Assembly (NCBI GenBank): GCA_031292755.1
Contig: JARLGM010000076.1
Coordinates: 1-32,177 of the forward strand
Direction: 5' to 3'
Source of the DNA: Candidatus Sulfopaludibacter sp.
Lineage (GTDB): Bacteria > Acidobacteriota > Terriglobia > Bryobacterales > Bryobacteraceae
DNA: 32,177 bases
Below, piece by piece: positions 7,285 to 14,950 of the stretch. Both the position numbers and the translations under genes were made by a program. The notes beneath the pieces are model-generated. The model did no database searches. It saw nothing but the letters and a program-made list of their open reading frames with translations, and was not told the DNA's origin. The first letter of the stretch is position 1; each line of letters begins with the position of its first letter.

Positions 7285-9332
7285 TCTCACGGCGCGATTT
7301 CTTTGCGATGTTGGGCGGCGGGATTGTGGTGTGGATGGTGGACGATGCCGATGCGCAGGAATCCGGCGGCGGCGCGCGGCGCGGCATGAACCAGGCCATG
7401 CCGGAGCAGGTCAGCGCGTGGCTGCATATCGGCGAAGAAGGCACCGTCACGGCTTACACGGGCAAGGTGGAAGTGGGGCAGAATGCCCGCACGTCGCTGA
7501 CACAGGCCGTGGCGGAAGAACTGCGCGTGCCGGTCGCTTCCATACGAATGATCATGGGCGACACCACGCTCACGCCATTCGATATGGGCACCTTCGGCAG
7601 CCAGACCACGCCCCGCATGTGGCCCCAGATGCGCAAAGCCGCGGCGGCCGCGCGCGAAATGCTGGTGGACCTGGCAGCGCAGAAGTGGATGGTGGACCGC
7701 GCATCCATTCAGGTGGCGGATGGCAAAGTGACAGCGGCCGGCAAATCGGCGGGCTTTGGGGAATTGACGCAAGGGCAGAAGCTCACCCGCACCATCCCGG
7801 CCAGCGAAGCCCTGACTCCGGCGGCGCAATGGAAAGTGGCGGGCACCAGCGTGCCCAAGATCAACGGGCGAGAGATGGTCACCGGCGCCCACAAGTACGC
7901 CTACGATGTGAAACGTCCGGGAATGCTGTATGGCAAGGTGCTGTATCCGCCGCAGTTCGGCGCCCGGCTGGTTTCGCTGGACAGTTCCGCCGCGGAACAG
8001 ATCCCCGGAGTCAAAGTGGTGCGCGACACCTTCCAGATAGGGCGCGAGGGTGCGGGTCCGGACCTGGTGGGCGTGGTGGCGCCGGATCCTCAAACCGCGG
8101 ACAGAGCGCTGGCGGCGTTGAAGGCCCAGTGGAAGCCGGTGACCGGCGCGACCAACAGCAAAGACGTCTACGCGCACTTCAAGCAGACCGCGCGGGGCGG
8201 CGCGGTGGAGAGTCCGGGGCTGGTTCCATACACGGTGGCGTACATTGCTCACACGCCACTGGAACCGCGCGCCGCGGTGGCCGAGTGGGACGCCGGCGGG
8301 AAGTTGACGGTTTGGACTGGAACGCAACGGCCCTTCGGCGTAAAGAGCGAACTTGCTCAGGATCTGGGCATTCCCGAAGATCATGTGCAAGTGCTGATGC
8401 CGGATACCGGGTCGGGGTACGGTGGCAAGCACAATGGCGATGCGGCGGTGGAAGCGGCGCGCCTGGCGAAGGCCGTGGGGAAGCCGGTCAAACGCAACTG
8501 GACGCGCGAAGAGGAACTCACGTGGGCCTATTTCCGCCCGGGCGGCCTGATCGAAGTCGCGGGCAAAGTGACTCCCGACGGGACGCTGACTCACTGGGAG
8601 TTTCACAATTACAACTCCGGACCGTCGGGCTTGCAGACGCCCTATGAAGTGGCCGACAAGAAGGAGCAGGTGCACCAGGCGGATTCGCCGTTGCGCCAGG
8701 GGTCGTACCGCGGGCTTGCGGGCACGGCCAACCATTTCGTGCGCGAGAGCTACATGGATGAGCTGGCGCATTCGGTGAAGATAGATCCGCTGGAATTCCG
8801 GCTGAAGAATTTGAAGAACGAGCGCGTGCGCAACGTCCTGATGGCGGCGGCGGACAAGTTCGGGTGGAAGGGTCGCAAGAAAACCGCGGGCCATGGATTC
8901 GGACTGGCCGCCGGCATGGAAAAGGGCGGGTACATCGCCGCGGTGGCCGAGGTCAGCGTCACGGCCGGCGCGGTGAAAGTGCTGCGCGTGGTGCAGGCGT
9001 TCGAATGCGGCGCGGTGGTCAATCCGGAACAGCTCCGCAATCAGGTGGACGGCGCGGTCGCGATGGGGTTGGGGGGAGCGCTGTTCGAGCAGATCGAATT
9101 CGCCGACGGCAAAATTCAGACCAACCGGCTGTCCAGGTACCGGGTGCCGCGATTCGCGGATATGCCGGTGATCGAAACGGTGCTGGTGGATCGTAAGGAT
9201 CTGGTTTCCGCCGGCGCCGGCGAAACTCCCATCATGGCCCTGGCTCCGGCCATTGGCAATGCGATCTTCGATGCCACAGGGCAGCGGCTTCGCTCGATGC
9301 CCATGGCTCCGAAAGGGCTGACGGGAGTTTAG
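7281..9332 (+). CDS. Molybdopterin-binding large subunit, isoquinoline 1-oxidoreductase beta type, Tat-exported
   Basis: Catalytic subunit of a xanthine oxidase family hydroxylase, 683 residues. The N-terminus ISRRDFFAMLGGGIVVWMV is a twin-arginine signal, so the folded enzyme with its small subunit is expected in the periplasm. Cofactor-binding segments are visible: GSGYGGKHNGDAAVEAARLA about residue 380, the RQGSYRGLAG loop near 472, and GAGETP near the end, whose Glu (about 648) matches the catalytic base of the family. Length is somewhat short compared with 700-770 for relatives. The start ATG at 7281 overlaps the small-subunit stop; an upstream in-frame start at 7218 would lie inside that gene and mask the Tat signal. 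The 3' end overlaps the convergent PIN gene by 4 bases. Likely substrates are N-heterocycles or aldehydes; this is inference. Confidence 0.92.
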   Translation: MISRRDFFAMLGGGIVVWMVDDADAQESGGGARRGMNQAMPEQVSAWLHIGEEGTVTAYTGKVEVGQNARTSLTQAVAEELRVPVASIRMIMGDTTLTPFDMGTFGSQTTPRMWPQMRKAAAAAREMLVDLAAQKWMVDRASIQVADGKVTAAGKSAGFGELTQGQKLTRTIPASEALTPAAQWKVAGTSVPKINGREMVTGAHKYAYDVKRPGMLYGKVLYPPQFGARLVSLDSSAAEQIPGVKVVRDTFQIGREGAGPDLVGVVAPDPQTADRALAALKAQWKPVTGATNSKDVYAHFKQTARGGAVESPGLVPYTVAYIAHTPLEPRAAVAEWDAGGKLTVWTGTQRPFGVKSELAQDLGIPEDHVQVLMPDTGSGYGGKHNGDAAVEAARLAKAVGKPVKRNWTREEELTWAYFRPGGLIEVAGKVTPDGTLTHWEFHNYNSGPSGLQTPYEVADKKEQVHQADSPLRQGSYRGLAGTANHFVRESYMDELAHSVKIDPLEFRLKNLKNERVRNVLMAAADKFGWKGRKKTAGHGFGLAAGMEKGGYIAAVAEVSVTAGAVKVLRVVQAFECGAVVNPEQLRNQVDGAVAMGLGGALFEQIEFADGKIQTNRLSRYRVPRFADMPVIETVLVDRKDLVSAGAGETPIMALAPAIGNAIFDATGQRLRSMPMAPKGLTGV

Positions 9333-9748
9333 GGGCGATCAAGCATCTTTGCCTTGAAGCCTGCCTGCTCAAAGTGGCGGTCCGTGGTGAGCGCGTCCGT
9401 GACAGCGCGTTGTTCCTTGATCACGAAGGAGAGACAATCTGTCAGGCTCCAGCCCTTGTCGGAGCGGGCTCGGTACAACTCCACAGCGGCGGCGTTGAGA
9501 TCGGGCTGAAATGAGAGGACATCGATTCGCCGATCAGCGTGAACCCGCCGATGGCCTTCCGCTGCGAGTGCCCTCGTGGTAGTGTCCGAAAGAGCATTGA
9601 GCCACTCCCAAAGGACGGCCTCGGTCGTCAGGATCCGGCTTCCGGTCCGTACCACCGACTGATGCCAGGCGACAGCTTGGGAATGATACTGATCCCTTTT
9701 GCTGGACATGGCGATCCAGAAGGACGTATCCGCGAAGTATGTGGACAC
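9329..9748 (-). CDS. PIN-domain toxin (VapC-like ribonuclease)
   Basis: The 139-residue protein starts MSTYFADTSFWIAM, with the first PIN acidic residue D7. E43 (TTEAVLWEWLN), D104 (SLTDCLSF) and D123 (LTTDRHFEQAGF) complete the Mg-binding set of VapC-type endoribonucleases, which cut tRNA or rRNA when free of antitoxin. The start is a GTG at 9746-9748 that shares one base with the stop of the upstream antitoxin gene (TAGTG), so the pair is translationally coupled. The 3' end overlaps the hydroxylase large-subunit gene. All four acidic residues are intact, so it looks active. The RNA target is unknown. Confidence 0.9.
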   Translation of the reverse strand: MSTYFADTSFWIAMSSKRDQYHSQAVAWHQSVVRTGSRILTTEAVLWEWLNALSDTTTRALAAEGHRRVHADRRIDVLSFQPDLNAAAVELYRARSDKGWSLTDCLSFVIKEQRAVTDALTTDRHFEQAGFKAKMLDRP

Positions 9749-9993
9749 TATCGTTGCTCGTCCGTGGAAGAACGGCCGTACAGGTAGTGATCGTGGCGGT
9801 CCGCGAGATCGCCAGGCAACGCTTCGCTGTCAACAGCATTGGCCGCCAGCCACGTCAAGACCGATTCCTCCGAAGGAGCGGCTGCGCCCCCCACCCGTTC
9901 AATCTGCACGATCAGGGCTTCGTTCGGAGGCAGATCGACGGGCTCGTCCGGGACGATAACCTTACCGTCGAAATGCGCGTTGACCGTCACCAT
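9748..9993 (-). CDS. Antitoxin partner of the PIN toxin (AF2212/DUF104-like)
   Basis: The 81-residue protein begins MVTVNAHFDGKVIVPDEPVD. This short beta-strand segment is typical of AF2212/DUF104-like antitoxins ('fdGkvivPdePvdLpeg'). An acidic, probably flexible C-terminal half follows and could wrap around the toxin. The ATG at 9991-9993 fits the family start; a much longer in-frame opening to 10224 has no homology and would run through the leader of the divergent gene. It overlaps the toxin start by one base. In such modules the antitoxin is normally the first gene and the complex represses the operon. Confidence 0.8.
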   Translation of the reverse strand: MVTVNAHFDGKVIVPDEPVDLPPNEALIVQIERVGGAAAPSEESVLTWLAANAVDSEALPGDLADRHDHYLYGRSSTDEQR

Positions 9994-10106
9994 GGCTCGC
10001 GCCCTCGCCTTTCCAGTATCGCAGGAACGATCCCGATCAGTCGAACTGATAGAAATTCTGTTCACCCGGTGAGGGAAATCTGCCCGAAGCGTCGCTCCTG
10101 AGAGTG

Positions 10107-10157
10107 GGAGGACGGACGAAGCACCGCAGTCCTCCGGCGCCTTCCGCCTTTGGCGGA
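10107..10157 (+). promoter_or_regulatory. Structured 5' leader: two stem-loops upstream of the propeller gene
   Basis: GGAGGAC (10107-10113) pairs perfectly with GTCCTCC (10129-10135) around a 15-base purine-rich loop. Eight bases later TCCGCC (10143-10148) pairs with GGCGGA (10152-10157) around TTT. Both lie in the 220-base divergent region between the antitoxin and the secreted propeller gene, 57-107 bases before its ATG. The arrangement looks like an RNA leader, but I could not match it to a riboswitch class that I can name. It could also be an operator or chance pairing in GC-rich DNA. Confidence 0.35.
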
Positions 10158-10213
10158 GAGGCTGACTCGCAACCGTTTCAACCGATTTTATTTTCAACGC
10201 AGGAGAATTTGAA

Positions 10214-11305
10214 ATGAAACTCATTACCCGACGTGTCTCTTACGCACTCTGTGCCACACTCGCAACCGGCCTTATGGCGGCGCCCCGTCATAACGAGGCT
10301 CAACCGAACGTCTTACCCCTGCCCGCATCCAAGGCCACCACCGTTCCGCCCAATGGCGACGTGAACCCTTACGGTGTCGCCTTTGTGCCCAGGACCGTTC
10401 CTTCCGGCGGCACGCTGATGCCGGGCGGAATTCTTGTGTCGGATTTTAACAATGCTCAAAACCTGCAGGGAACGGGCACAACGATTGTTCAGATATCGCC
10501 GCAAGGCGCCACTTCGGTGTTTTACCAATCCAGCCGGATGGGGCTCGGCGCGGCGCTCGGCATTCTATCGAACGGTATCGTGATCGCCGGGTATTTGCCC
10601 ACCGTGGACGGCACCTCGGCTACCGCGGGTGCGGGCGGTCTGCTCTTCATTGACCGGCGTGGCACTCTGTTAGGCTCTTTAAACGGGCCGCCGGTGAATG
10701 GCCCATGGGGCATGGCTGTCCATGATCCCGGAGACGGCGCAGCTCAAGTGTTCGTATCGAATGTGCTGGATGGGACCGTCATCCGCTTCGACGTGATCTA
10801 CGGCCCTACCGGCGAATCCGTAAACATTGTCGATAGCGTCACGGTAGGTTCCGGCTTTACCCACTTTGGCGATCCCGCCGCATTGGAGGTTGGCCCGTCG
10901 GGACTGGCGTTCGATGCCGCGCACGATATTCTCTACGTGGCTTCGGAGGCCGACAGCGCGGTGTACGCGATTGGTTTGGCCGGCACGCGGACGACGACCG
11001 CCGCAGTCGGGGTGCAGATCTATCAGGATTCGGTTCACCTCCATGGCCCAATCGACCTGGCGATGGCGCCCAATGGCCACCTGCTGGTAGCCAATAGCGA
11101 TGGCCACAACGCGGATCCCAATCAGCCGAGCGAACTGGTGGAGTTCACTACCGCCGGGCAGTTCGTGTCCCAGTATTCGGTGGATCCCAACAATGGCGGT
11201 GCGTTCGGGCTGGCGATTGACTCCCTGGGCGGGGGCACCATCCGGGTAGCGGCTGTTGACGACAATGCGAACAGCCTCTCGATGTGGACGACCATTGTGA
11301 AATGA
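10214..11305 (+). CDS. Secreted NHL-like beta-propeller protein
   Basis: The 363-residue protein has an N-terminal export signal (MKLITRRVSYALCATLATGLMAA). It continues with repeated blade-like units of the NHL/YVTN kind: NPYGVAFVPR, GPWGMAVHDPGDG, VGPSGLAFDAAHDILYVASEAD, GPIDLAMAPNGHLLVANSDG, GAFGLAIDSLGGGTIRVAAVDD. Each begins with Gly-x-Ala and ends in an 'LYVA/LLVA' strand, suggesting six blades or so. Such proteins are extracellular binding scaffolds, occasionally lyases; no catalytic residue is evident. AGGAG (10201-10205) sets the start. The gene ends one base before the convergent proline-rich gene. The long structured leader upstream is its most unusual feature. Confidence 0.78.
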   Translation: MKLITRRVSYALCATLATGLMAAPRHNEAQPNVLPLPASKATTVPPNGDVNPYGVAFVPRTVPSGGTLMPGGILVSDFNNAQNLQGTGTTIVQISPQGATSVFYQSSRMGLGAALGILSNGIVIAGYLPTVDGTSATAGAGGLLFIDRRGTLLGSLNGPPVNGPWGMAVHDPGDGAAQVFVSNVLDGTVIRFDVIYGPTGESVNIVDSVTVGSGFTHFGDPAALEVGPSGLAFDAAHDILYVASEADSAVYAIGLAGTRTTTAAVGVQIYQDSVHLHGPIDLAMAPNGHLLVANSDGHNADPNQPSELVEFTTAGQFVSQYSVDPNNGGAFGLAIDSLGGGTIRVAAVDDNANSLSMWTTIVK

Positions 11306-11306
11306 A

Positions 11307-12326
11307 TTATTGCCGTTCGGTCAACGTGACGGGCACGCCGAGGCGAAACGTGAGGCGCGTTTCCGAAGGCAGCGTGGCCGGCTTACGCGTGAGCAGCACA
11401 TCGCCCGTGCCCGCGCCGCCGCCCACGCCCGCTCCCACAGCGGCGCCTTTGCCTCCTCCGGCAATGGCGCCGATGGCGGCACCGATCACCGCTCCGGCCG
11501 CAATCTTCCCGGCATCCTCACTGTGATTCGGCTCCATCTGCTTCTGGAAACCATCGGTCCGGATGGGCACCCGCTGGTGATCCGAGGTGTGGAGAAAGGT
11601 CAACTGGACCACCAACTCAGCGCCGCCCCTGGTGCGATTGCCGCGGTTGGCGGAGATGACCCGCCCCTCGACCCGCGCGCCGCGCTCGGCGATGACAAAC
11701 CCATCGGCCACCAGCTCCTGGTCGAGCGTGGCCACAAAGATATCGCCGGGCGCGTTCCGCTCCGAAGAGAGACCATCCACAAGGCGCACCGGTATCGGCA
11801 TTCCGGCGTTCAGCGTAACCGTGGGAGGTTGAGGCGAGGGAGCCGGCGTTACGGGCTCAGGCTCCACGCGCGCGGGTGGCAAAGGAATTGGGGACGGCGC
11901 TTCCGATTGCGGCGCCGCCTTGGGAGTTTCCGCCGTGGGGGCTGATTGCAGCGCCTCCGCTGGGGCGGGCGGCACTTGCACCACAATGGGAGCTTGGCGC
12001 GGCGCCGGGAAAGGTGATGGCTTGGCGGCAAACGCCTGGACGCGCGGCATCGCCTGGCGGGTCGTGCGCGGCGCATGAGCGTGCGGCAGCGCGGGCGGAG
12101 CGGGCGACGGCGTTTCGAATGTCTGGGGTGGCGCCGGGTCGGGCGTCTTGGCGACAGGCGCCGGCGGAGTCACCACCGGATGCGCCGGAGGCGGAGATGG
12201 TACGGACGGCAGGTCCGGTCTGACGGCTGCAACCGTGGCCGGTTGAGGTTTCTGGACCAGTTTCATGAGGCCGGCGCCTACCAATGCCCCGGCTAGCACC
12301 AGTACCAGGATATGCTCTGCCTTCAT
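11307..12326 (-). CDS. Membrane-anchored proline-rich protein with glycine-zipper C-terminal domain
   Basis: The 339-residue protein has one N-terminal membrane segment (ILVLVLAGALVGAGLMKLV). About 150 residues of Pro/Ala/Gln-rich linker follow, similar to TonB spacers. The compact C-terminal region starts near VTLNAGMPIPVRLVDGLSSE. It reads like a TrbI/VirB10-type or 'GumN-free' acidobacterial beta domain (FVATLDQELVADGFVIAERGARVEGRVI). It also has a Gly/Ala zipper (AAGAVIGAAIGAIAGGGKGAA) that could sit in or on a membrane. It lacks the TonB C-terminal box. AGGAGA supports the ATG at 12324-12326 over one 6 codons earlier. It runs divergently from dusB. Function is not known; an envelope-spanning role is only inferred from the linker. 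Confidence 0.7.
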   Translation of the reverse strand: MKAEHILVLVLAGALVGAGLMKLVQKPQPATVAAVRPDLPSVPSPPPAHPVVTPPAPVAKTPDPAPPQTFETPSPAPPALPHAHAPRTTRQAMPRVQAFAAKPSPFPAPRQAPIVVQVPPAPAEALQSAPTAETPKAAPQSEAPSPIPLPPARVEPEPVTPAPSPQPPTVTLNAGMPIPVRLVDGLSSERNAPGDIFVATLDQELVADGFVIAERGARVEGRVISANRGNRTRGGAELVVQLTFLHTSDHQRVPIRTDGFQKQMEPNHSEDAGKIAAGAVIGAAIGAIAGGGKGAAVGAGVGGGAGTGDVLLTRKPATLPSETRLTFRLGVPVTLTERQ

Positions 12327-12415
12327 CCCCATCTCCTTTCCCAAAGCAAAAGACGGCCCGCCGCCCGGTTCCGTTTCCGGCGAAAAACCCGGTAAACTTA
12401 AGAAACACTCAGGTC

Positions 12416-13429
12416 ATGCAGCAGTTTCCCACTGATTTTTCGATTGGACCGGTTCGCATCGCGCCGGCCACCGTGCTGGCGCCGATGGCGGGCGTCACCG
12501 ATACCGTCTTCCGCCGTTTCATCCGAAATTTAGGCGGCTGCGGGCTGATCATGACCGAGTTCACCAGTTCCCACGGCGTCAGCGCGTCCCTGAGCGCCCG
12601 CAAGCCCACCAAGACGCTGAAAAAGTACCTGGCGTTCGAGCCCGAAGAACATCCTATTTCGGCGCAACTGTTCGGCGCCGATCCGGCGGTAATGGCGGAT
12701 GCCGCGCGGGTCTGCCAGGATCTGGGGTTCGATATTCTGGACATCAACTTCGGTTGCCCGGTGAATAAAGTGGTCAAGTGTAACGGTGGTTCGGGTCTGC
12801 TGCGCGATCTGCCGCTGGTAGAGAAACTGCTGCGCGAAGTGCGGCGCGCCATCGCCATCCCTTTCACTATGAAGTACCGCGCCGGATGGAATGACAGCGA
12901 ACTGGTGGCGGTGCGAATGGCCAGGCTTGCCGAGGATTGCGGCCTGCAGGCTATCGCGCTCCATCCGCGCACGCGAGAGCAGGGCTATAGCGGCAAGGCC
13001 GATTGGACGCGCATCGCCGAAGTGAAGGCGGCGGTGAAGATTCCCGTGATCGGAAATGGCGACATCGTCAACCCGGAGGATGCCGCGCGTATGGTGCGGG
13101 AGACCGGTTGCGATGCGGTCATGATTGGCCGCGCCGCCAGCAGTAATCCATGGATCTTCCGCCAGGTTCGAGAGTATCTGGACACCGGGACGTATGTCGA
13201 GCCGACCCAGCAGGACCGCTACCAGATGATGCGCCAGTATTATTCCATGCTGATCGAGCGCAGCGAAAAAGATAGCGTCGGAAAGATGAAGCAGTTCGCC
13301 ACTTACTTCACTCACGGGGTGCGTCACGGCGCACAATTGCGTTGCGAAATATACAAAGCGCAGGAGGCGCCGGCCATTCTGGAGTTAGTAGATGGCTTTT
13401 TCCATCGCGAGCCGGTGCTGATTCCGTGA
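12416..13429 (+). CDS. dusB: tRNA-dihydrouridine synthase (DusB type)
   Basis: FMN enzyme that reduces uridines in tRNA D-loops, 337 residues. The TIM-barrel signature is clear: LAPMAGVTDTVFRR (21-34), the active-site segment INFGCPVNKVVKCNGGSGLL with Cys114, MKYRAGW near 152, HPRTREQGYSGKADW near 182, and the phosphate-binding GNGDIVNPEDAARM then AVMIGRAASSNPWIF. Length is normal. The ATG at 12416 is at the homology start; an upstream in-frame opening to 12284 overlaps the divergent gene. Its stop overlaps the rnhA start (GTGA), so the two are coupled. DusB next to fis is the enteric pattern; pairing with RNase HI here is different. Confidence 0.94.
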   Translation: MQQFPTDFSIGPVRIAPATVLAPMAGVTDTVFRRFIRNLGGCGLIMTEFTSSHGVSASLSARKPTKTLKKYLAFEPEEHPISAQLFGADPAVMADAARVCQDLGFDILDINFGCPVNKVVKCNGGSGLLRDLPLVEKLLREVRRAIAIPFTMKYRAGWNDSELVAVRMARLAEDCGLQAIALHPRTREQGYSGKADWTRIAEVKAAVKIPVIGNGDIVNPEDAARMVRETGCDAVMIGRAASSNPWIFRQVREYLDTGTYVEPTQQDRYQMMRQYYSMLIERSEKDSVGKMKQFATYFTHGVRHGAQLRCEIYKAQEAPAILELVDGFFHREPVLIP

Positions 13430-13866
13430 AGCAGGTTCAGTTGATCACCGACGGCGCCTGCCTCGGGAATCCGGGACCCGGCGGATGGGCGTCCATTCTC
13501 CGCTACAACGGCCAGAAGAAGGAATTGTGGGGATGCGCCGCGCACACCACCAATAACAGGATGGAACTGACGGCGGCCATTGAAGGCCTGCGCGCGCTGC
13601 GCGAAAGCTGCGCTGTGGAAGTAGTGACGGATTCCGAGTATCTGAAGAATGGAATCACCACCTGGATCCATGGGTGGAAGCGCAAGGGCTGGGTCACCGC
13701 CGCGAAAAAGCCGGTGGTCAATCAGGATCTATGGCAGGCACTGGATCAGGAAGTAAACCGGCACACGACCACCTGGACCTGGACGAAGGGTCACGCCAAC
13801 CACAGCGACAACAATCGCTGCGACGAACTGGCAACGCGCGCCGCCCGCGACCAAAGCTGTAGTTGA
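13426..13866 (+). CDS. rnhA: Ribonuclease HI
   Basis: Cytoplasmic nuclease that cuts RNA in RNA-DNA hybrids, 146 residues. The four acidic metal ligands of the family are D9 (LITDGAC), E47 (NNRMELTAAIEGL), D69 (VVTDSEYL) and D133 (NRCDELA), and the loop histidine is H123 (WTKGHANHSDNN). The handle region with WIHGWKRKGWVTAAKKPVVN is of the E. coli type. The start is a GTG at 13426-13428 that overlaps the dusB stop. A longer in-frame opening from 13342 lies inside dusB and is not conserved. Confidence 0.96.
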   Translation: MKQVQLITDGACLGNPGPGGWASILRYNGQKKELWGCAAHTTNNRMELTAAIEGLRALRESCAVEVVTDSEYLKNGITTWIHGWKRKGWVTAAKKPVVNQDLWQALDQEVNRHTTTWTWTKGHANHSDNNRCDELATRAARDQSCS

Positions 13867-13869
13867 TGC

Positions 13870-13980
13870 CTCCGCGAGAGTCTTTCATCCGGAGTCGGGG
13901 AGCAAAACGCGGAGAAAGGCTCGAATCCGATTTCCTCTCGATCTTCTCTGCGTCTTTCTCCGCGGCTCCGCGCCTCCGCG
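13870..13980. repeat. CTCCGCG-rich intergenic repeat with an 11-bp inverted repeat
   Basis: The 121-base gap between convergent rnhA and the amidohydrolase-like gene holds CTCCGCG at 13870, 13958, 13966 and 13974, plus its complement CGCGGAG at 13908. CGCGGAGAAAG (13908-13918) and CTTTCTCCGCG (13954-13964) are perfect inverted copies with a 35-base spacer. The 'ctctgcgtctttctccgcg' style resembles dispersed extragenic repeats seen in many large genomes. It could serve as a transcription end for both genes. No second copy occurs in this window. Confidence 0.5.
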
Positions 13981-13987
13981 ATGAGCT

Positions 13988-14893
13988 CTATTTCGCGATC
14001 CATTCGCCGGCAGTCAGCCGGCCGGCCACTCGGCGCAGATTGCGCACGTCTTCTCCAGGATTGGCGGCCAGCAAAATCAGGTCGGCGATGCGGCCGGGTT
14101 GAATGGTGCCCCGGCGCTCCAGTTGGTGCAGGGCCAGCGCGCCATTGCGAGTCGCGGCGACAATGACTTCCAGCGGCGGAATGCCGGCATCGGCAAGCGC
14201 TTCGGCTTCGCGCAGGACATCGCCGCCGAGGGAGGCCACAGCGATCGGCACTCCGGCGGCGAACAGCCTCAGGGTATTGCGGCGCGCGATTTCCAGTTCG
14301 CCGCCCGGCGGCATTGTCGATAGCGCCGGCGCAACCGCGATGTGCAGATCTCGCAGGCGTGCGAGGAGCGCCGCGTCCAGCGTTTCGGTATCGCGAATCA
14401 TGCCGACGATGCCGGAAGCGCCCATCGCTACCAATGCGTTTGTCCCGGCCTCGGTCGCCGCCCATCCGATTGCCGGAATGCCGGCCTCGCGCGCCGCTTC
14501 CAGGGCCGCCTGTGTCGCGGCGGTCGAAGATTTACCGATGTAAATGACCGGCGCTTTGGCCTTCACGCGCGCGGCCACCTGAGCGCGGGCTTCCTCCGGC
14601 GAATCGGAGCGGACCATGCCTTGCGGTTCCGCCTGAGGGCAGACGTCCACAAATCCGGGCACCAGGAAGCGGCCGGAGCCGTCGATCTTATCGGCCTCAG
14701 CGGGAACCGGAATATTGGAGCTGACGCCGGCCTCGCGAATCTCGCCGCCCGCCACCACGACGACCGAGTTGCTGACCGGCGGCCCCCCCTGGCCGTCGAT
14801 CATCACCGCGCCGATTATGACTTTCATGTGACTTTCTTCCGGGGATTTGCAGGCGCACAACAGCAGCGGCAGCACAGCGAGGTAACGTCGCAT
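13988..14893 (-). CDS. Amidohydrolase-fold lipoprotein lacking metal ligands
   Basis: The 301-residue protein starts MRRYLAVLPLLLCAC, a lipoprotein-type signal with Cys15, so it should be membrane-attached outside the cytoplasm. The rest follows imidazolonepropionase-like amidohydrolases: the small beta domain (VIIGAVMIDGQGGPPVSNSVVVVAGGEI), PGFVDV near 79-84, and the closing GTIQPGRIADLILLAANPGEDVRNLRRV. Where active relatives have the HxH metal motif after PGF-D, this has CPQAEP. The stretch of about 100 residues that normally follows is missing, and the later 'H' and 'EH' positions read W144 and VG (163-164). It is unlikely to be a metal hydrolase. The frame is intact, so it may be a binding protein or another activity rather than a pseudogene. 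Confidence 0.78.
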   Translation of the reverse strand: MRRYLAVLPLLLCACKSPEESHMKVIIGAVMIDGQGGPPVSNSVVVVAGGEIREAGVSSNIPVPAEADKIDGSGRFLVPGFVDVCPQAEPQGMVRSDSPEEARAQVAARVKAKAPVIYIGKSSTAATQAALEAAREAGIPAIGWAATEAGTNALVAMGASGIVGMIRDTETLDAALLARLRDLHIAVAPALSTMPPGGELEIARRNTLRLFAAGVPIAVASLGGDVLREAEALADAGIPPLEVIVAATRNGALALHQLERRGTIQPGRIADLILLAANPGEDVRNLRRVAGRLTAGEWIAK

Positions 14894-14950
14894 GAATAAT
14901 ATATGATAGCCGAGCGGATGGCGGGAAACTGGAGTACAATCGCTCCTAAG

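Noticed and set aside
7287..8894. Long antisense open frame (535 codons) across the molybdenum hydroxylase gene
   Set aside because: Shadow of a GC-rich coding sequence; the + strand product has full family motifs.
9994..10213. Glycine, cobalamin or cyclic di-GMP riboswitch in the leader
   Set aside because: Compared by eye with remembered consensus cores of these classes; the key conserved segments are not present.
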